Part shown: positions 41,619 through 50,827 of the stretch, in pieces
Position numbering within the stretch: position 1 is the first letter of the stretch
Layout of the letters: each line of letters opens with the position of its first letter
Assembly (NCBI RefSeq): GCF_030689025.1
Contig: NZ_JAUYWA010000013.1
Span: forward strand, 1-64,000
Direction: 5' to 3'
DNA: 64,000 nt
From: Oceanobacter sp. 1_MG-2023
GTDB lineage: Bacteria; Pseudomonadota; Gammaproteobacteria; Pseudomonadales; Oceanobacteraceae
Position numbers and translations under genes: made by a program
Notes under the pieces: model-generated
The model's database searches: none
Seen by the model: the letters and a program-made list of their open reading frames with translations, nothing else
Told to the model about the DNA's origin: nothing

Positions 41619-44012
41619 TCATTGGTTGAGTGGGGCGATTGGTGCTTTGTGCAGAAACAGCTGCAGTTGCGGCAGTGTCAGTGGTCGGCTGAACAGATAG
41701 CCCTGGCCTTCATCGCAAAGGCTGTTGCGGAGGAAGTTTACCTGATCGTCGGATTCAACACCTTCGGCCACGACGGACAGGCCGAGTTTGTGGGCCATGG
41801 CAATGATGGCGGCAGTGATGGCCATGTTGTTGACGTCGGTGGTGATGTCGGCGACAAATGACGGGTCGATCTTGAGTACGGTGATTGGCAGGCGTTTGAG
41901 ATGGGAGAGTGATGAGTAGCCGGTGCCAAAGTCATCGATAGCAAAGCGGATACCAAGCGCTTGCAGGTTGTTGATGATGGCAATGGAACTTTCGACATCG
42001 CGCATCAGGGTGCTTTCGGTGATTTCCAGCTCCAGGTTGGCGGCCGCCAGACCGGATAGTTGCAGTGCTTGCTGAACGTTTTGCTGCAGGTCGGGGGCGG
42101 CAAACTGACTGGCCGACAGGTTAACGGACAGGCGAGCGTCGGCGGGTAGTGCTCTGGTCTGCAGGAGCGATTGCATATCGGTGCAGCTGCGTTCCAGAAT
42201 CCAGCGGCCAATGGCGAGCATTTGACCGTTTTCTTCCGCGACCGGGATAAATTGGCTTGGGGGTATCAGGCCGTTCTTCGGGTGATGCCAACGAACCAGG
42301 GCTTCCAGGCCTGTGGTGTGATAACCCTGCAAGCTGATTTTGGGCTGGTAAACGAGGTTAAACTGGTCTTCTGCCAGGGCGGTGTTGATTTTTTGTTCCC
42401 AGTCCAGGTGTTCGAGGATTGAGCGGTTCATGTCTTCGGAGAAGAACTGGATGTTGTTACGGCCCAGTTCTTTGGCGCGATACATGGCCAGGTCGGCATT
42501 TTTCATCAGGGTGTTGGGGTCGCTGGAGTCTTGCGGTGTCAGGGTGATGCCGATGCTGACGGAGGTGGTGATGTCCTGTCCTTTGATTCTGACCGGGCGG
42601 TTGAGAGTGGAGAGTAATTTTTCGGCCACGGCGAGGACGTCGGAGGTCTGTTTGATATCGGTTAGCAGGATGGTGAATTCGTCGCCACCGATACGGGAGA
42701 CTGTGTCTCGATCACGAACGCAGTTGCTCAGTCGTTTGGCGGCTTCTTGCAGAAGCTGGTCGCCGGCATCATGGCCCATGGAATCGTTGATGCGTTTGAA
42801 CTGGTCCATGTCGAGATAAACGAGCGCCAGGGTGGATTGGGTACGCTGAGCGGATTTGATGGATTTGGTGAGTCGGTTCTTGAACAGTCGTCGGTTGGCG
42901 AGGCCGGTGAGCGAGTCGTAGAAAGCCAGGTTCTCCATTTGTAGCTGGGCGTATTTCAGTTCGGAAATATCAGAGATGGCTCCGAGATAGCCCACGACTT
43001 CTCCGTCTGAGCTGTTCATTGGGCTGGCCATCAGATGAATCCAGGTCTGGCTGCTGTCGCGATTCAGTAGGCGCAGGTCCATGGCAATGCCTTCTTGTGT
43101 GGTGATTAATTGCTGCCAGGCGTCGCGCAGGCTGACGAGGTCGGCGGGGGCGATGCTGTCAAACCAGCGTTCCAGTTGCGGTAATTCGTCGTACAGCTGG
43201 TGGATTTCCCGCCAGCGCTGATTGACGTATTGCAGGGTTTGCTGGGTGTCTACCTGAAAGATGCCAACGGGAGAAAAGGCCGCCAGTTTGCGGAAACGGG
43301 CTTCGTTTTCCTTGAGTGAGGCGTGTTCGGTTTCAATGGTTTGCAGCAGGGAGTTAAACAGGTCGACCAGAGCGCCCAGTTCATCGTCGGTTTTACGGGT
43401 GGCACGGATGGAGTAGTCCTGGTCTTGCGCAATGCGTTTGAGCGTGGCGTAAAGCTCGTGTAACGGACGCAAGACCAGTTCTTTCAGGTGCGATGAAGCA
43501 ACAAACCCGAGTAATAGAGCCAGTATGGCAATCAGGATTGAAAAGAGGCCAAACTGCTGCAGTCGTTTGTTTCTGGATTCCTGGGTGGTGTGCAGGGTCA
43601 GGGTGCCGACGGTTTTGTGTTGATACTGGATCGGGAATATCTGTTGCTCGTGGTTGTCATGGCTCATGTCCCGTTGTGGTGGGCAGGGAGCCAAGGATGG
43701 CTGATTATCGCGCAGGTAAGTGATGACCAGCAGGTTGTTGGCGTCGTAGATGCAGCCGCTCAGAATATCGCTGTTGTCACTGAGGGAGCGGATGCTTTCT
43801 TTCAGTTCGCTGGTGTGTCCGGCCAGGAGTTCGTGTGCGCTGTGGCGAGCGATCATGGTGCCAATGGTGTTCAGTTGGCGTTCGTTGTCCTGGCGGGTCA
43901 GATAGTATTCCAGCCAGGTAAAGGCGATGCTTGAAAATATCAGAGTCAGGGTGGTCGTCAATAACGTGACGATAACCAGCTTGTGCTTCAGGCGTTGTAC
44001 CTGTAGATGCAT
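41619..44012 (-). CDS. Membrane GGDEF-EAL protein (cyclic di-GMP turnover)
   Basis: A 797-residue inner-membrane sensor. A first membrane helix (about residues 11-33) and a second (about 155-173) enclose a periplasmic sensor, then come HAMP, PAS (about 240-350), GGDEF and EAL domains. The cyclase motif RIGGDEF (GGDEF at 442-446) is intact and the inhibitory I-site RxxD lies five residues before it (RDRD, 433-436). The phosphodiesterase motif LEALVRW (EAL at 570-572) and DDFGTGYSSL are also intact. Both activities are thus possible and the net direction is unclear. I chose the ATG at 44012, where the membrane helix starts soon after. Confidence 0.92.
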   Translation of the reverse strand: MHLQVQRLKHKLVIVTLLTTTLTLIFSSIAFTWLEYYLTRQDNERQLNTIGTMIARHSAHELLAGHTSELKESIRSLSDNSDILSGCIYDANNLLVITYLRDNQPSLAPCPPQRDMSHDNHEQQIFPIQYQHKTVGTLTLHTTQESRNKRLQQFGLFSILIAILALLLGFVASSHLKELVLRPLHELYATLKRIAQDQDYSIRATRKTDDELGALVDLFNSLLQTIETEHASLKENEARFRKLAAFSPVGIFQVDTQQTLQYVNQRWREIHQLYDELPQLERWFDSIAPADLVSLRDAWQQLITTQEGIAMDLRLLNRDSSQTWIHLMASPMNSSDGEVVGYLGAISDISELKYAQLQMENLAFYDSLTGLANRRLFKNRLTKSIKSAQRTQSTLALVYLDMDQFKRINDSMGHDAGDQLLQEAAKRLSNCVRDRDTVSRIGGDEFTILLTDIKQTSDVLAVAEKLLSTLNRPVRIKGQDITTSVSIGITLTPQDSSDPNTLMKNADLAMYRAKELGRNNIQFFSEDMNRSILEHLDWEQKINTALAEDQFNLVYQPKISLQGYHTTGLEALVRWHHPKNGLIPPSQFIPVAEENGQMLAIGRWILERSCTDMQSLLQTRALPADARLSVNLSASQFAAPDLQQNVQQALQLSGLAAANLELEITESTLMRDVESSIAIINNLQALGIRFAIDDFGTGYSSLSHLKRLPITVLKIDPSFVADITTDVNNMAITAAIIAMAHKLGLSVVAEGVESDDQVNFLRNSLCDEGQGYLFSRPLTLPQLQLFLHKAPIAPLNQ

Positions 44013-44108
44013 GTCTCTCGGCTCGTTTGGGGCGGTTACGTGATGTGGTCCGCTTGGAATAAACCATAGCATGTACCATAAATCAGGTATTTGCCTAGAG
44101 AGACCCGG

Positions 44109-44141
44109 AGTGCGTATGGGGTTCCGACCACCATACGCACT
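44109..44141. terminator. Perfect 11-bp stem-loop after the mlaC-like gene
   Basis: AGTGCGTATGG and CCATACGCACT are exact reverse complements around an 11-base loop. It lies just past the mlaC-like stop codon. There is no T tract, so it may be a weak terminator or a transcript-stabilising hairpin. Confidence 0.45.
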
Positions 44142-44159
44142 GAATAATGGCGCGTTTTC

Positions 44160-44801
44160 TTATTCAGCGGCCAGGTTGGCTTGTGCTGCCCGATCCGCTT
44201 CTTGCTGAAGTTGCTGCAACAGGTCGTCCATGCGGGTTTTTGCGTTGCCTGGGTGGGTTCCTTGCAGGCGTTCAGCCATTTGGTCCCGGTAGGTTTTGAC
44301 CATACTCAGACCCGAGACGACTGCGTCGTATACACGCCATTGGTCTTCCGTATCTTTGCGGTAAAGTTTGAAATCAATTGGGACAGTGTTGCCATTGGAC
44401 TGGGTCAGAAAGCCTTGAACAAAGGCTTTGTCGCCTTCGGGGTTGATACGGGCTTCTTCAAACTCCAGCTTTTCACCACTGAATGCCTTGAAGGCACCGC
44501 TGTAGGTGCGGATCTGTAATTCCCGAAAACGATCGATGAATTCCTGTTGTTGCGTCGAGCTGGCCAGCCGCCAGTATTTGCCCAACGCCCCTTTGGCGAT
44601 TTTTTCCTGATCGATGGCAGGCACAATGAACGACATTACAAGTTCGCGCACCAGGTTTTCGGTACGTTGCTCTACCGGCGTCTGATTCAGACGCTCGGTC
44701 AGTTGGCTGGTTGCCTTGGCTACTACTTCCGAGGGCGTTTGCGCGGCCCAGGCCGTAAGGTTGCAAAGCAACGCTGAAATAAGAATCAAGAATCGAAACA
44801 T
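44160..44801 (-). CDS. MlaC/Ttg2D family phospholipid-binding periplasmic protein
   Basis: A 213-residue exported protein. The signal peptide is MFRFLILISALLCNLTAWAA. The mature part has the MlaC/Ttg2D pattern: VMSFIVPAIDQEKIAKGALG, YWRLASSTQQQEFIDRFREL, and the C-terminal VYDAVVSGLSMVKTYRDQ. MlaC carries phospholipids between outer- and inner-membrane Mla complexes. No mlaFEDB genes lie nearby, so this is either a stand-alone paralogue or the lone mlaC. I chose the ATG at 44801; an ATG five codons upstream is also possible and neither has a strong ribosome binding site. Confidence 0.85.
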   Translation of the reverse strand: MFRFLILISALLCNLTAWAAQTPSEVVAKATSQLTERLNQTPVEQRTENLVRELVMSFIVPAIDQEKIAKGALGKYWRLASSTQQQEFIDRFRELQIRTYSGAFKAFSGEKLEFEEARINPEGDKAFVQGFLTQSNGNTVPIDFKLYRKDTEDQWRVYDAVVSGLSMVKTYRDQMAERLQGTHPGNAKTRMDDLLQQLQQEADRAAQANLAAE

Positions 44802-44977
44802 GAGTGAGGCGTCCATTGTTATGTTAGAGGTGGCTACAGGCACAGATCAGGTTCTGATATCTGTGCAGTATGTCGTGCCGCGCATTGCTTGTGTAGCACC
44901 CGGGTGGTGAAAAGATTGTTGCCTGTAACGCTTGAAAATGTATCCATGATCGCAGCGGGTACATTGGTATGAACAGG

Positions 44978-45376
44978 TTACGGCTGCCATACCCAGGCGG
45001 ATTCGGTGAACTCAAATCCGCGTTTTTCCAAGGCCGGTGCCAGTGTATCGGGTGCTGTTTCGATACGAAGGGTCATGGCCTGATCCCTGGCCCAGTGTTG
45101 TAGCAGGTGTATTGTCTGATGTATGACACCCCGGCGCTGCGTAATTGTTCTCACGGCTGCGTTCGACAGGGTTATTGTCTGTTGGTTCTGGGTACAGAGT
45201 ATGACACCGACGATGCGGTCGTTAAACCGTGCGGCAATAATCCAGCCTTGGTTGGCGAGCCGTTGTTGCAGCATGGGAGCTTGCAGTTGTTCGTCAGCGG
45301 TATCGGCCTGAATCTTGGCGATATCAGCCCAGTCGGCAGCAGTAGGCTGTTTGATGTGTTCGAGTAGAACGGGCAC
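44978..45376 (-). CDS. PanZ-like GNAT acetyltransferase
   Basis: A 132-residue GNAT-fold protein. The acetyl-CoA-binding region is AVRTITQRRGVIHQTIHLL, with the QRRG variant of the usual R/Q-x-x-G-x-G/A. The parts IIAARFNDRIVGVILC and GFEFTESAWVW line up with E. coli PanZ (PanM), which matures and feedback-inhibits aspartate decarboxylase PanD. The last G of the loop is absent (GVIHQ), so catalysis is doubtful, as for PanZ itself. The GTG start at 45376 has AGGAG six bases upstream. It is divergent from hisB. The PanZ assignment is tentative. Confidence 0.7.
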   Translation of the reverse strand: MPVLLEHIKQPTAADWADIAKIQADTADEQLQAPMLQQRLANQGWIIAARFNDRIVGVILCTQNQQTITLSNAAVRTITQRRGVIHQTIHLLQHWARDQAMTLRIETAPDTLAPALEKRGFEFTESAWVWQP

Positions 45377-45505
45377 TTGGGACTCCTGATTATGGTTTGA
45401 AGGGCAAGCGTTTGGTCTTCAGATGCTTGTTGAGGTTTCATGGAGGTTTTTCACTGCGCCCTTTATAATGGTTTCCTTTTTCTTTGGCGATAGTTGGAGC
45501 ATTCC

Positions 45506-46096
45506 ATGGCCCGTACGGCAACGGTCGAACGTAATACCCTGGAGACCCGGATTCGGGTCTCCATCAATCTCGACGGTACTGGCAAAAGCCAGTTTGATAC
45601 CGGTGTGCCGTTTCTGGAGCATATGATGGATCAGATTGCTCGCCATGGCCTGATCGATCTGGATATTTTCTGCGAGGGTGACCTGCATATTGATGATCAC
45701 CACACGGTGGAAGACATTGGCATTACCCTGGGGCAAGCCTTTGCGGAAGCGATTGGCGACAAAAAAGGCATCGTTCGTTATGGCCACAGTTATGTGCCGC
45801 TGGATGAAGCCTTGTCGCGGGTGGTGATTGATTTTTCCGGTCGTCCTGGCCTGTGCTTCAATTGTGATTTTACCCGCGCTGCGATTGGCAAGCTCGATAC
45901 CCAGTTGTTCTGGGAGTTTTTCCAGGGTTTTGTGAATCACGCCAAGGTCAGTTTGCATATCGATAACCTCAAAGGGTTTAACGCACACCATCAGGCTGAG
46001 ACCATTTTCAAGGCGTTTGGCCGGGCACTGCGGATGGCGGTTGAGATGGACCCTCGAATGGCGGGTGTCATGCCTTCCACCAAGGGCACTTTGTAA
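45506..46096 (+). CDS. hisB: Imidazoleglycerol-phosphate dehydratase
   Basis: A 196-residue enzyme for the sixth step of histidine synthesis. The manganese-binding repeats are clear: [11 protein letters not shown] and HHTVEDIGI in the first half, [14 protein letters not shown] in the second. It is a single-domain HisB, without the histidinol-phosphatase half of the E. coli protein, as in Pseudomonas. The ATG at 45506 has TTGGAG nearby; a start four codons earlier is less likely. It opens the hisB-hisH-hisA-hisF cluster. Confidence 0.97.
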   Translation: MARTATVERNTLETRIRVSINLDGTGKSQFDTGVPFLEHMMDQIARHGLIDLDIFCEGDLHIDDHHTVEDIGITLGQAFAEAIGDKKGIVRYGHSYVPLDEALSRVVIDFSGRPGLCFNCDFTRAAIGKLDTQLFWEFFQGFVNHAKVSLHIDNLKGFNAHHQAETIFKAFGRALRMAVEMDPRMAGVMPSTKGTL

Positions 46097-46120
46097 GATT
46101 TTTTGGAAGGAAGTGGTTTC

Positions 46121-46765
46121 GTGACAAGTAAAGTGTGTGCAGTGATCGACTATGGCATGGGTAACCTGCATTCCGCCCATGGTGCGTTGCAGGCCGTCGC
46201 CCAGGATACCAGGGTGCTGGTGACCAGTGACCCGGAAGTCATTCGTGCTGCTGACCATGTGGTGTTGCCCGGCGTGGGTGCGATTCGGGACTGTATGGCT
46301 GAAATTCGCCGTCAGGGTATCGATCAGGTGGTGGAAGAAGCACGCCAGACCAAGCCATTGCTCGGGATTTGCGTGGGCTTGCAGGCCATGATGGATCGTT
46401 CGGAAGAAAACAACGGTGTTGATTGTTTGGGGTTGTTTCCTGGGCAGGTGCGGTTTTTTGGTCACGATCTGGTCGAAAATGGTGAAAAACTGAAAGTACC
46501 GCATATGGGCTGGAACCAGGTCTCGCAAGTGGATCATCCGCTCTGGCATGGCATTGATAACCACAGCCGCTTTTATTTTGTGCACTCCTATTATGTCCAC
46601 GCGGAGCGGCCGCAACAGATTAAAGGTCGCGGCCATTATGGTGTTGAGTTTGCTGCCGCGATGGGGGAAGACAATGTATTTGCGGTGCAATTTCACCCGG
46701 AAAAAAGCCATAACGCCGGTCTGGCGTTGTTAAAGAATTTTCTCGAATGGGATGGCCAGGCCTGA
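46121..46765 (+). CDS. hisH: Imidazole glycerol phosphate synthase, glutaminase subunit
   Basis: A 214-residue class I glutamine amidotransferase. The nucleophile Cys is in [12 protein letters not shown], and the His-Glu pair in [12 protein letters not shown]. The start GTG at 46121 follows GGAAGGAAG and gives the family N-terminus ([14 protein letters not shown]). It supplies ammonia to HisF, encoded 820 bases downstream, with hisA between them. This order, hisB-hisH-hisA-hisF, is that of Pseudomonas. Confidence 0.97.
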   Translation: MTSKVCAVIDYGMGNLHSAHGALQAVAQDTRVLVTSDPEVIRAADHVVLPGVGAIRDCMAEIRRQGIDQVVEEARQTKPLLGICVGLQAMMDRSEENNGVDCLGLFPGQVRFFGHDLVENGEKLKVPHMGWNQVSQVDHPLWHGIDNHSRFYFVHSYYVHAERPQQIKGRGHYGVEFAAAMGEDNVFAVQFHPEKSHNAGLALLKNFLEWDGQA

Positions 46766-46799
46766 GGGTCGGCTGTCACTCTGATATTAAGGTTTTCTC

Positions 46800-47549
46800 A
46801 TGCTCGTTATACCTGCAATTGATTTGAAAGATGGCGAATGCGTTCGTCTGCGCCAGGGTCGTATGGAAGACTCTACCGTGTTTGGTGATAACCCCGTAGA
46901 AATGGCCCGTCGCTGGGTAGACGCTGGTTGTCGGCGGTTGCATTTGGTAGATCTGAATGGTGCCTTTGCTGGTGTACCCGTCAACGGTGGCGCGGTGACG
47001 GCCATTGCCAAGGAATTTCCGGGCTTGCCGATCCAGATTGGTGGTGGCATCCGTTCTCTGGAAACTATCGAAGCCTACGTTAAAGCCGGTGTCAGTTACG
47101 TCATTATCGGTACCAAGGCGGTGAAAGAACCGGCGTTTGTCAAAGAAGCCTGTGCCGCGTTTCCAGGCAAGGTCATTGTGGGGCTGGATGCCCAGGATGG
47201 TTTTGTTGCCACCGACGGCTGGGCTGAGGTTTCTGAGGTCAAGGCGGTGGATCTGGCCCGGCAGTTCAAGCACGACGGCGTATCAGCCATTGTTTACACC
47301 GATATTGCCCGGGATGGCATGATGCAAGGGGTGAATGTGGCTGCAACGCTTGAGTTGGCCGTCGAAGGAGGCATTCCGGTGATTGCATCCGGTGGTGTGA
47401 CCAATATCGACGATATTCGCCAGTTGGCGATGGTTGCCGGCCAGGGGATTCTTGGCGCGATTACCGGTCGGGCCATTTATGAAGGCAGCCTGGATGTTGC
47501 CGAAGCCCAGACTCTGGCGGATACGCTGGTGGCGAAGCCAATCGCCTGA
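46800..47549 (+). CDS. hisA: ProFAR isomerase
   Basis: A 249-residue TIM-barrel enzyme that isomerises the aminoaldose ProFAR to the aminoketose PRFAR. The first catalytic Asp is in [10 protein letters not shown] and the second in [12 protein letters not shown], after the usual phosphate loops IQIGGGIRS and VIASGGVTN. It starts 34 bases after hisH and is followed by hisF 35 bases later, in one operon. Confidence 0.97.
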   Translation: MLVIPAIDLKDGECVRLRQGRMEDSTVFGDNPVEMARRWVDAGCRRLHLVDLNGAFAGVPVNGGAVTAIAKEFPGLPIQIGGGIRSLETIEAYVKAGVSYVIIGTKAVKEPAFVKEACAAFPGKVIVGLDAQDGFVATDGWAEVSEVKAVDLARQFKHDGVSAIVYTDIARDGMMQGVNVAATLELAVEGGIPVIASGGVTNIDDIRQLAMVAGQGILGAITGRAIYEGSLDVAEAQTLADTLVAKPIA

Positions 47550-47584
47550 TTCAGGCCTAATACAGGTAGTGCAGGAGAGTTCCT

Positions 47585-48352
47585 ATGGCTTTGGCCAAAC
47601 GTATTATTCCTTGTCTGGATGTGGACAAGGGCCGGGTTGTCAAAGGCGTGAACTTTGTCGGTATCCGGGATGCGGGCGATCCGGTAGAGATTGCCAAACG
47701 TTATAACGATCAGGGTGCGGATGAAATCACCTTTCTGGATATTACCGCCAGCCATGAAGGGCGTGAAACCACGGTTCATATGGTGGAAGCCATTGCCGAA
47801 CAGGTGTTTATTCCGCTCACTGTCGGGGGCGGTATTCGGGAACTGGACGATATTCGCCGGATGCTGAATGCCGGTGCCGACAAGGTATCGATCAATTCCG
47901 CCGCAGTATATAACCCGGAATTTGTGCGTGAAGCTTCACAGAAATTTGGCGCGCAGTGCATCGTGGTTGCGATTGATGCCAAGCAGGTGGGTGATAACCA
48001 TTGGGAAATTTTTACCCATGGCGGCCGCAAGCCAACCGGTATCAATGCGGTCGAGTGGGCGGTGAAAATGGCCGACTACGGCGCGGGTGAGATCTTGCTG
48101 ACCAGTATGGATCGTGACGGTGTGAAATCAGGTTTTGACCTTGGTGTAACGCGGGCAATCTCGGACGCGGTGAACATTCCGGTCATTGCCTCCGGCGGTG
48201 TCGGTAACCTCGATCACTTGGTTGAAGGCGTAACACAAGGGCGAGCGGACGCGGTATTGGCCGCCAGTATTTTCCACTTTGGGGAGTACACCGTGCAGCA
48301 GGCCAAGCAGCATATGGCCGCTGCCGGGATTGAAATGCGTCTGGTGGATTGA
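47585..48352 (+). CDS. hisF: Imidazole glycerol phosphate synthase, cyclase subunit
   Basis: A 255-residue TIM barrel that uses ammonia from HisH to convert PRFAR to imidazole glycerol phosphate and AICAR. The catalytic Asp residues lie in [14 protein letters not shown] and [15 protein letters not shown], and the phosphate loops are TVGGGIREL and [11 protein letters not shown]. It is the last gene of the his cluster; no terminator is obvious in the 75 bases before the receptor gene. Confidence 0.97.
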   Translation: MALAKRIIPCLDVDKGRVVKGVNFVGIRDAGDPVEIAKRYNDQGADEITFLDITASHEGRETTVHMVEAIAEQVFIPLTVGGGIRELDDIRRMLNAGADKVSINSAAVYNPEFVREASQKFGAQCIVVAIDAKQVGDNHWEIFTHGGRKPTGINAVEWAVKMADYGAGEILLTSMDRDGVKSGFDLGVTRAISDAVNIPVIASGGVGNLDHLVEGVTQGRADAVLAASIFHFGEYTVQQAKQHMAAAGIEMRLVD

Positions 48353-48427
48353 CCACTGGTCGAATCCAGTCGTTTTTTGATGCTGATATGGGCATAATCC
48401 ACAATGTCTCTGTGAACTAGCGCAACT

Positions 48428-50689
48428 GTGCCGATGGATTGTTTTATGCCTCGTATTGGACGATATATTGGTCTGGTTGCCAGTGTCTTGGGATGCCTGG
48501 CAGGCGGATCAGATGTTTGTCAGGCCCAGGCTCTGGACGACTTTGAACCCGACCTGCCCGTTGTATTAAGTCCAATCCGGCTGCAGCAGCCGATGCCAGA
48601 AGTGCCTGCCAGTGCAACGCTGATTACCGCCGAGCAAATCCGTCTGTGGGGTATTCAGCGACTGGTGGATGTCTTTCAGTATGTGCCCGGAATGTTTGTG
48701 GCACAGGAGCTGGATTCCAACCAGTCGGGTGTGGTGTACCACTCCGGCGACCTCTCTTTGTCCCGCCGCCTGGAAGTGCTGGTGGATGGGCGTTCTGTCT
48801 ATGGTGCCATTTTTGCCAGTGTTGACTGGGATCAGCTGAATATCGCGCTGGAAGATATTGAGCGGATCGAAATTACCCGTGGCTCCAGTGCCTCTTCGTA
48901 CGGCATGAATGCGTTTCAGGGGGTGATCAATATCGTCACCCGTCATCCGGGCGACAGCCGCTCGCTTGATGTGTCTGCATCGCTTGGTTCCGACTCCCGC
49001 CGTCGAGGTTATTTGTCCACGGCGTTTGATCTGAATGGCTCCCGTCAGCGATTGAGTGCCTTTGGCAGCCAGGAGGGCACCGCTGGCGATTATGACTATG
49101 AGTCCGGGGATCTGCCGGATTACAACCGGATGGTGGGTCTCAACTGGAGCGGTGCCAGTGATATCTCCGACGATCTTGAGGTTTTCTGGCAAGCCGGGCG
49201 ACAGAATCTGCAGCGTAATATTCTCGTGGATGAAAACTTTCATGAAGCGTCGCCAGAGATGGATGCCACAACTGATTTTGTTTCCATCGCGTTTCATGGT
49301 CTGGAAAACAGTCGCCATGAATGGAAAGTAAAAGCTTACTGGCAAGCGGAAAACCAGGAAAAATCCTATCGGGCGTGTACGGCAACCATTGCCTACGATC
49401 CCAATCTTCGGACACTGTTTAATCTGGATTCTGAGCTGGCCACGGCCCTTGGTTATGGTGTGTTACCGTTATTGGATAGTGATACAACGTCCTCTGAACG
49501 AACGGCAATCGAGCAGTATTATAGTGCCTTGGCCTATGGCTTGATGGATGCGTCAACGTTGCAGGCCTATCTTGCCAGTGCGGGTGTTGATACAGAGGTG
49601 TCGGAAGAAGAGCTTGCGCTGGCCCAGCAAATTGCAGCAACGGCTGTCGGTGCCGATGGGCTGGATGAAACCACGTGTGGCCAGGGCGATTATGACCTTT
49701 ATGAGCAGCGCTGGGAAATGGAGGTGGAAAACACCATCTGGTGGAATCGGCGACTGCGTTCCGTTCAAGGCCTGGTGTATCGTCGCGATGAAGTGAACTC
49801 CCAGGCTTATTTTGGCCGTGCTCTTACCCGCAACAGTCTGATGGCTTTCTCGAGTGTTGAGTACCGCTTGAGACCCGATTGGCTGATGTTTTTCTCGTTG
49901 ACGGCAGAGCACCAGACTGACAGTTCGGTGAATTATTCCCCCCGGTTTGCGGTGACTCATCTGCTGACCCCGGATCAAAGCCTGCGGTTCCAGTATTCCC
50001 AGACCCATCGTTCCCCCGACCTGGCCGAGCAATACCTGAATGCCAATGCAGACGTGACACAATTAACGGATAACTACCTTGGGCTGGATAGTGGTTCGTT
50101 GTTCCTGACCGTGAATGCCGATGACTGGAACAGTAATCTGGAAGGTGAAAGCATCCATGCCTGGGAAGTGGGTTATTACGGCGCGTTCCTTGACCCTCGA
50201 CTCTCGGTGGATATCAAGTTTTTCCATGAGTGGATGTTCCAATTGATTGAAGGGCAGGTGAATTTGCTGGATGGATCGCTGGATGATAACAACAGCATGA
50301 CGCTGATGGGGATGGAGTGGCAGCTCGACTGGCGCCTGGCTCGACTGCAGCGTTTGTGGCTGGTGGGCTTGCTGCAGCATCGGGAATTATCTGGCAGTAA
50401 TGAAGGTGTATTGGGGGCTGAGCGCAGCTTGCGTGCCGCATGGACCTACACTCCTGGGAATTCGGAGTGGATGCTGGGGCTGATTCTGGATGAAGGAAAT
50501 GGCAGCGTCGGATCAGGCTTTGCGGGCCAGCAATTTTATCGGCAGCGTAAAGTGCAAAGTCGCTTTGGCCATGATTTTGGTCATGCCGGGGTGGCGTTAT
50601 CGGTTCAGTATGATGCGGATGGCGGCCAGTTGTACTTTGAGCGTACGCCCCGTTGGTTGACGTGGGTGAATGTGCGTTTCCGGCTTTAG
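48428..50689 (+). CDS. TonB-dependent outer-membrane receptor
   Basis: A 753-residue receptor. After a signal peptide (about residues 1-34) comes a possible TonB box in DLPVVLSPIRL, a plug domain with LVDVFQYVPGMFVAQ, LEVLVDGRSVYG and IERIEITRGSSASSYGMNAFQGVINIVTR-type sequence, and a 22-strand barrel ending in Phe-Arg-Leu. An unusual helical insertion of about 100 residues lies between C317 and C417. The start is unsure: GTG at 48428, ATG at 48434 or ATG at 48446. The ligand is unknown; siderophore, vitamin B12 or a copper chelate are family options. It has its own terminator downstream. Confidence 0.88.
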   Translation: MPMDCFMPRIGRYIGLVASVLGCLAGGSDVCQAQALDDFEPDLPVVLSPIRLQQPMPEVPASATLITAEQIRLWGIQRLVDVFQYVPGMFVAQELDSNQSGVVYHSGDLSLSRRLEVLVDGRSVYGAIFASVDWDQLNIALEDIERIEITRGSSASSYGMNAFQGVINIVTRHPGDSRSLDVSASLGSDSRRRGYLSTAFDLNGSRQRLSAFGSQEGTAGDYDYESGDLPDYNRMVGLNWSGASDISDDLEVFWQAGRQNLQRNILVDENFHEASPEMDATTDFVSIAFHGLENSRHEWKVKAYWQAENQEKSYRACTATIAYDPNLRTLFNLDSELATALGYGVLPLLDSDTTSSERTAIEQYYSALAYGLMDASTLQAYLASAGVDTEVSEEELALAQQIAATAVGADGLDETTCGQGDYDLYEQRWEMEVENTIWWNRRLRSVQGLVYRRDEVNSQAYFGRALTRNSLMAFSSVEYRLRPDWLMFFSLTAEHQTDSSVNYSPRFAVTHLLTPDQSLRFQYSQTHRSPDLAEQYLNANADVTQLTDNYLGLDSGSLFLTVNADDWNSNLEGESIHAWEVGYYGAFLDPRLSVDIKFFHEWMFQLIEGQVNLLDGSLDDNNSMTLMGMEWQLDWRLARLQRLWLVGLLQHRELSGSNEGVLGAERSLRAAWTYTPGNSEWMLGLILDEGNGSVGSGFAGQQFYRQRKVQSRFGHDFGHAGVALSVQYDADGGQLYFERTPRWLTWVNVRFRL

Positions 50690-50746
50690 CTTCAGGTGTT
50701 GGCTGTCGACTGGCTGGCAACGGTATCGCGTAATGACGATTGCATG

Positions 50747-50782
50747 AAAAACGGCCTGTCACTTTGGTGGCAGGCCGTTTTT
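50747..50782. terminator. Bidirectional intrinsic terminator
   Basis: AAAAACGGCCTG and CAGGCCGTTTTT are exact reverse complements around a 12-base loop, with A and T tracts on both sides. It ends the receptor gene on the plus strand and serA on the minus strand. Confidence 0.93.
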
Positions 50783-50827
50783 GTATCGGCGTGGTATGCG
50801 GCTGTCACCAGCCGCTATCCAGCAGGA

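Noticed and set aside
45419..46711. 430-codon minus-strand frame opposite hisB-hisH
   Set aside because: Spans two conserved his genes in antisense and has no plausible start context.
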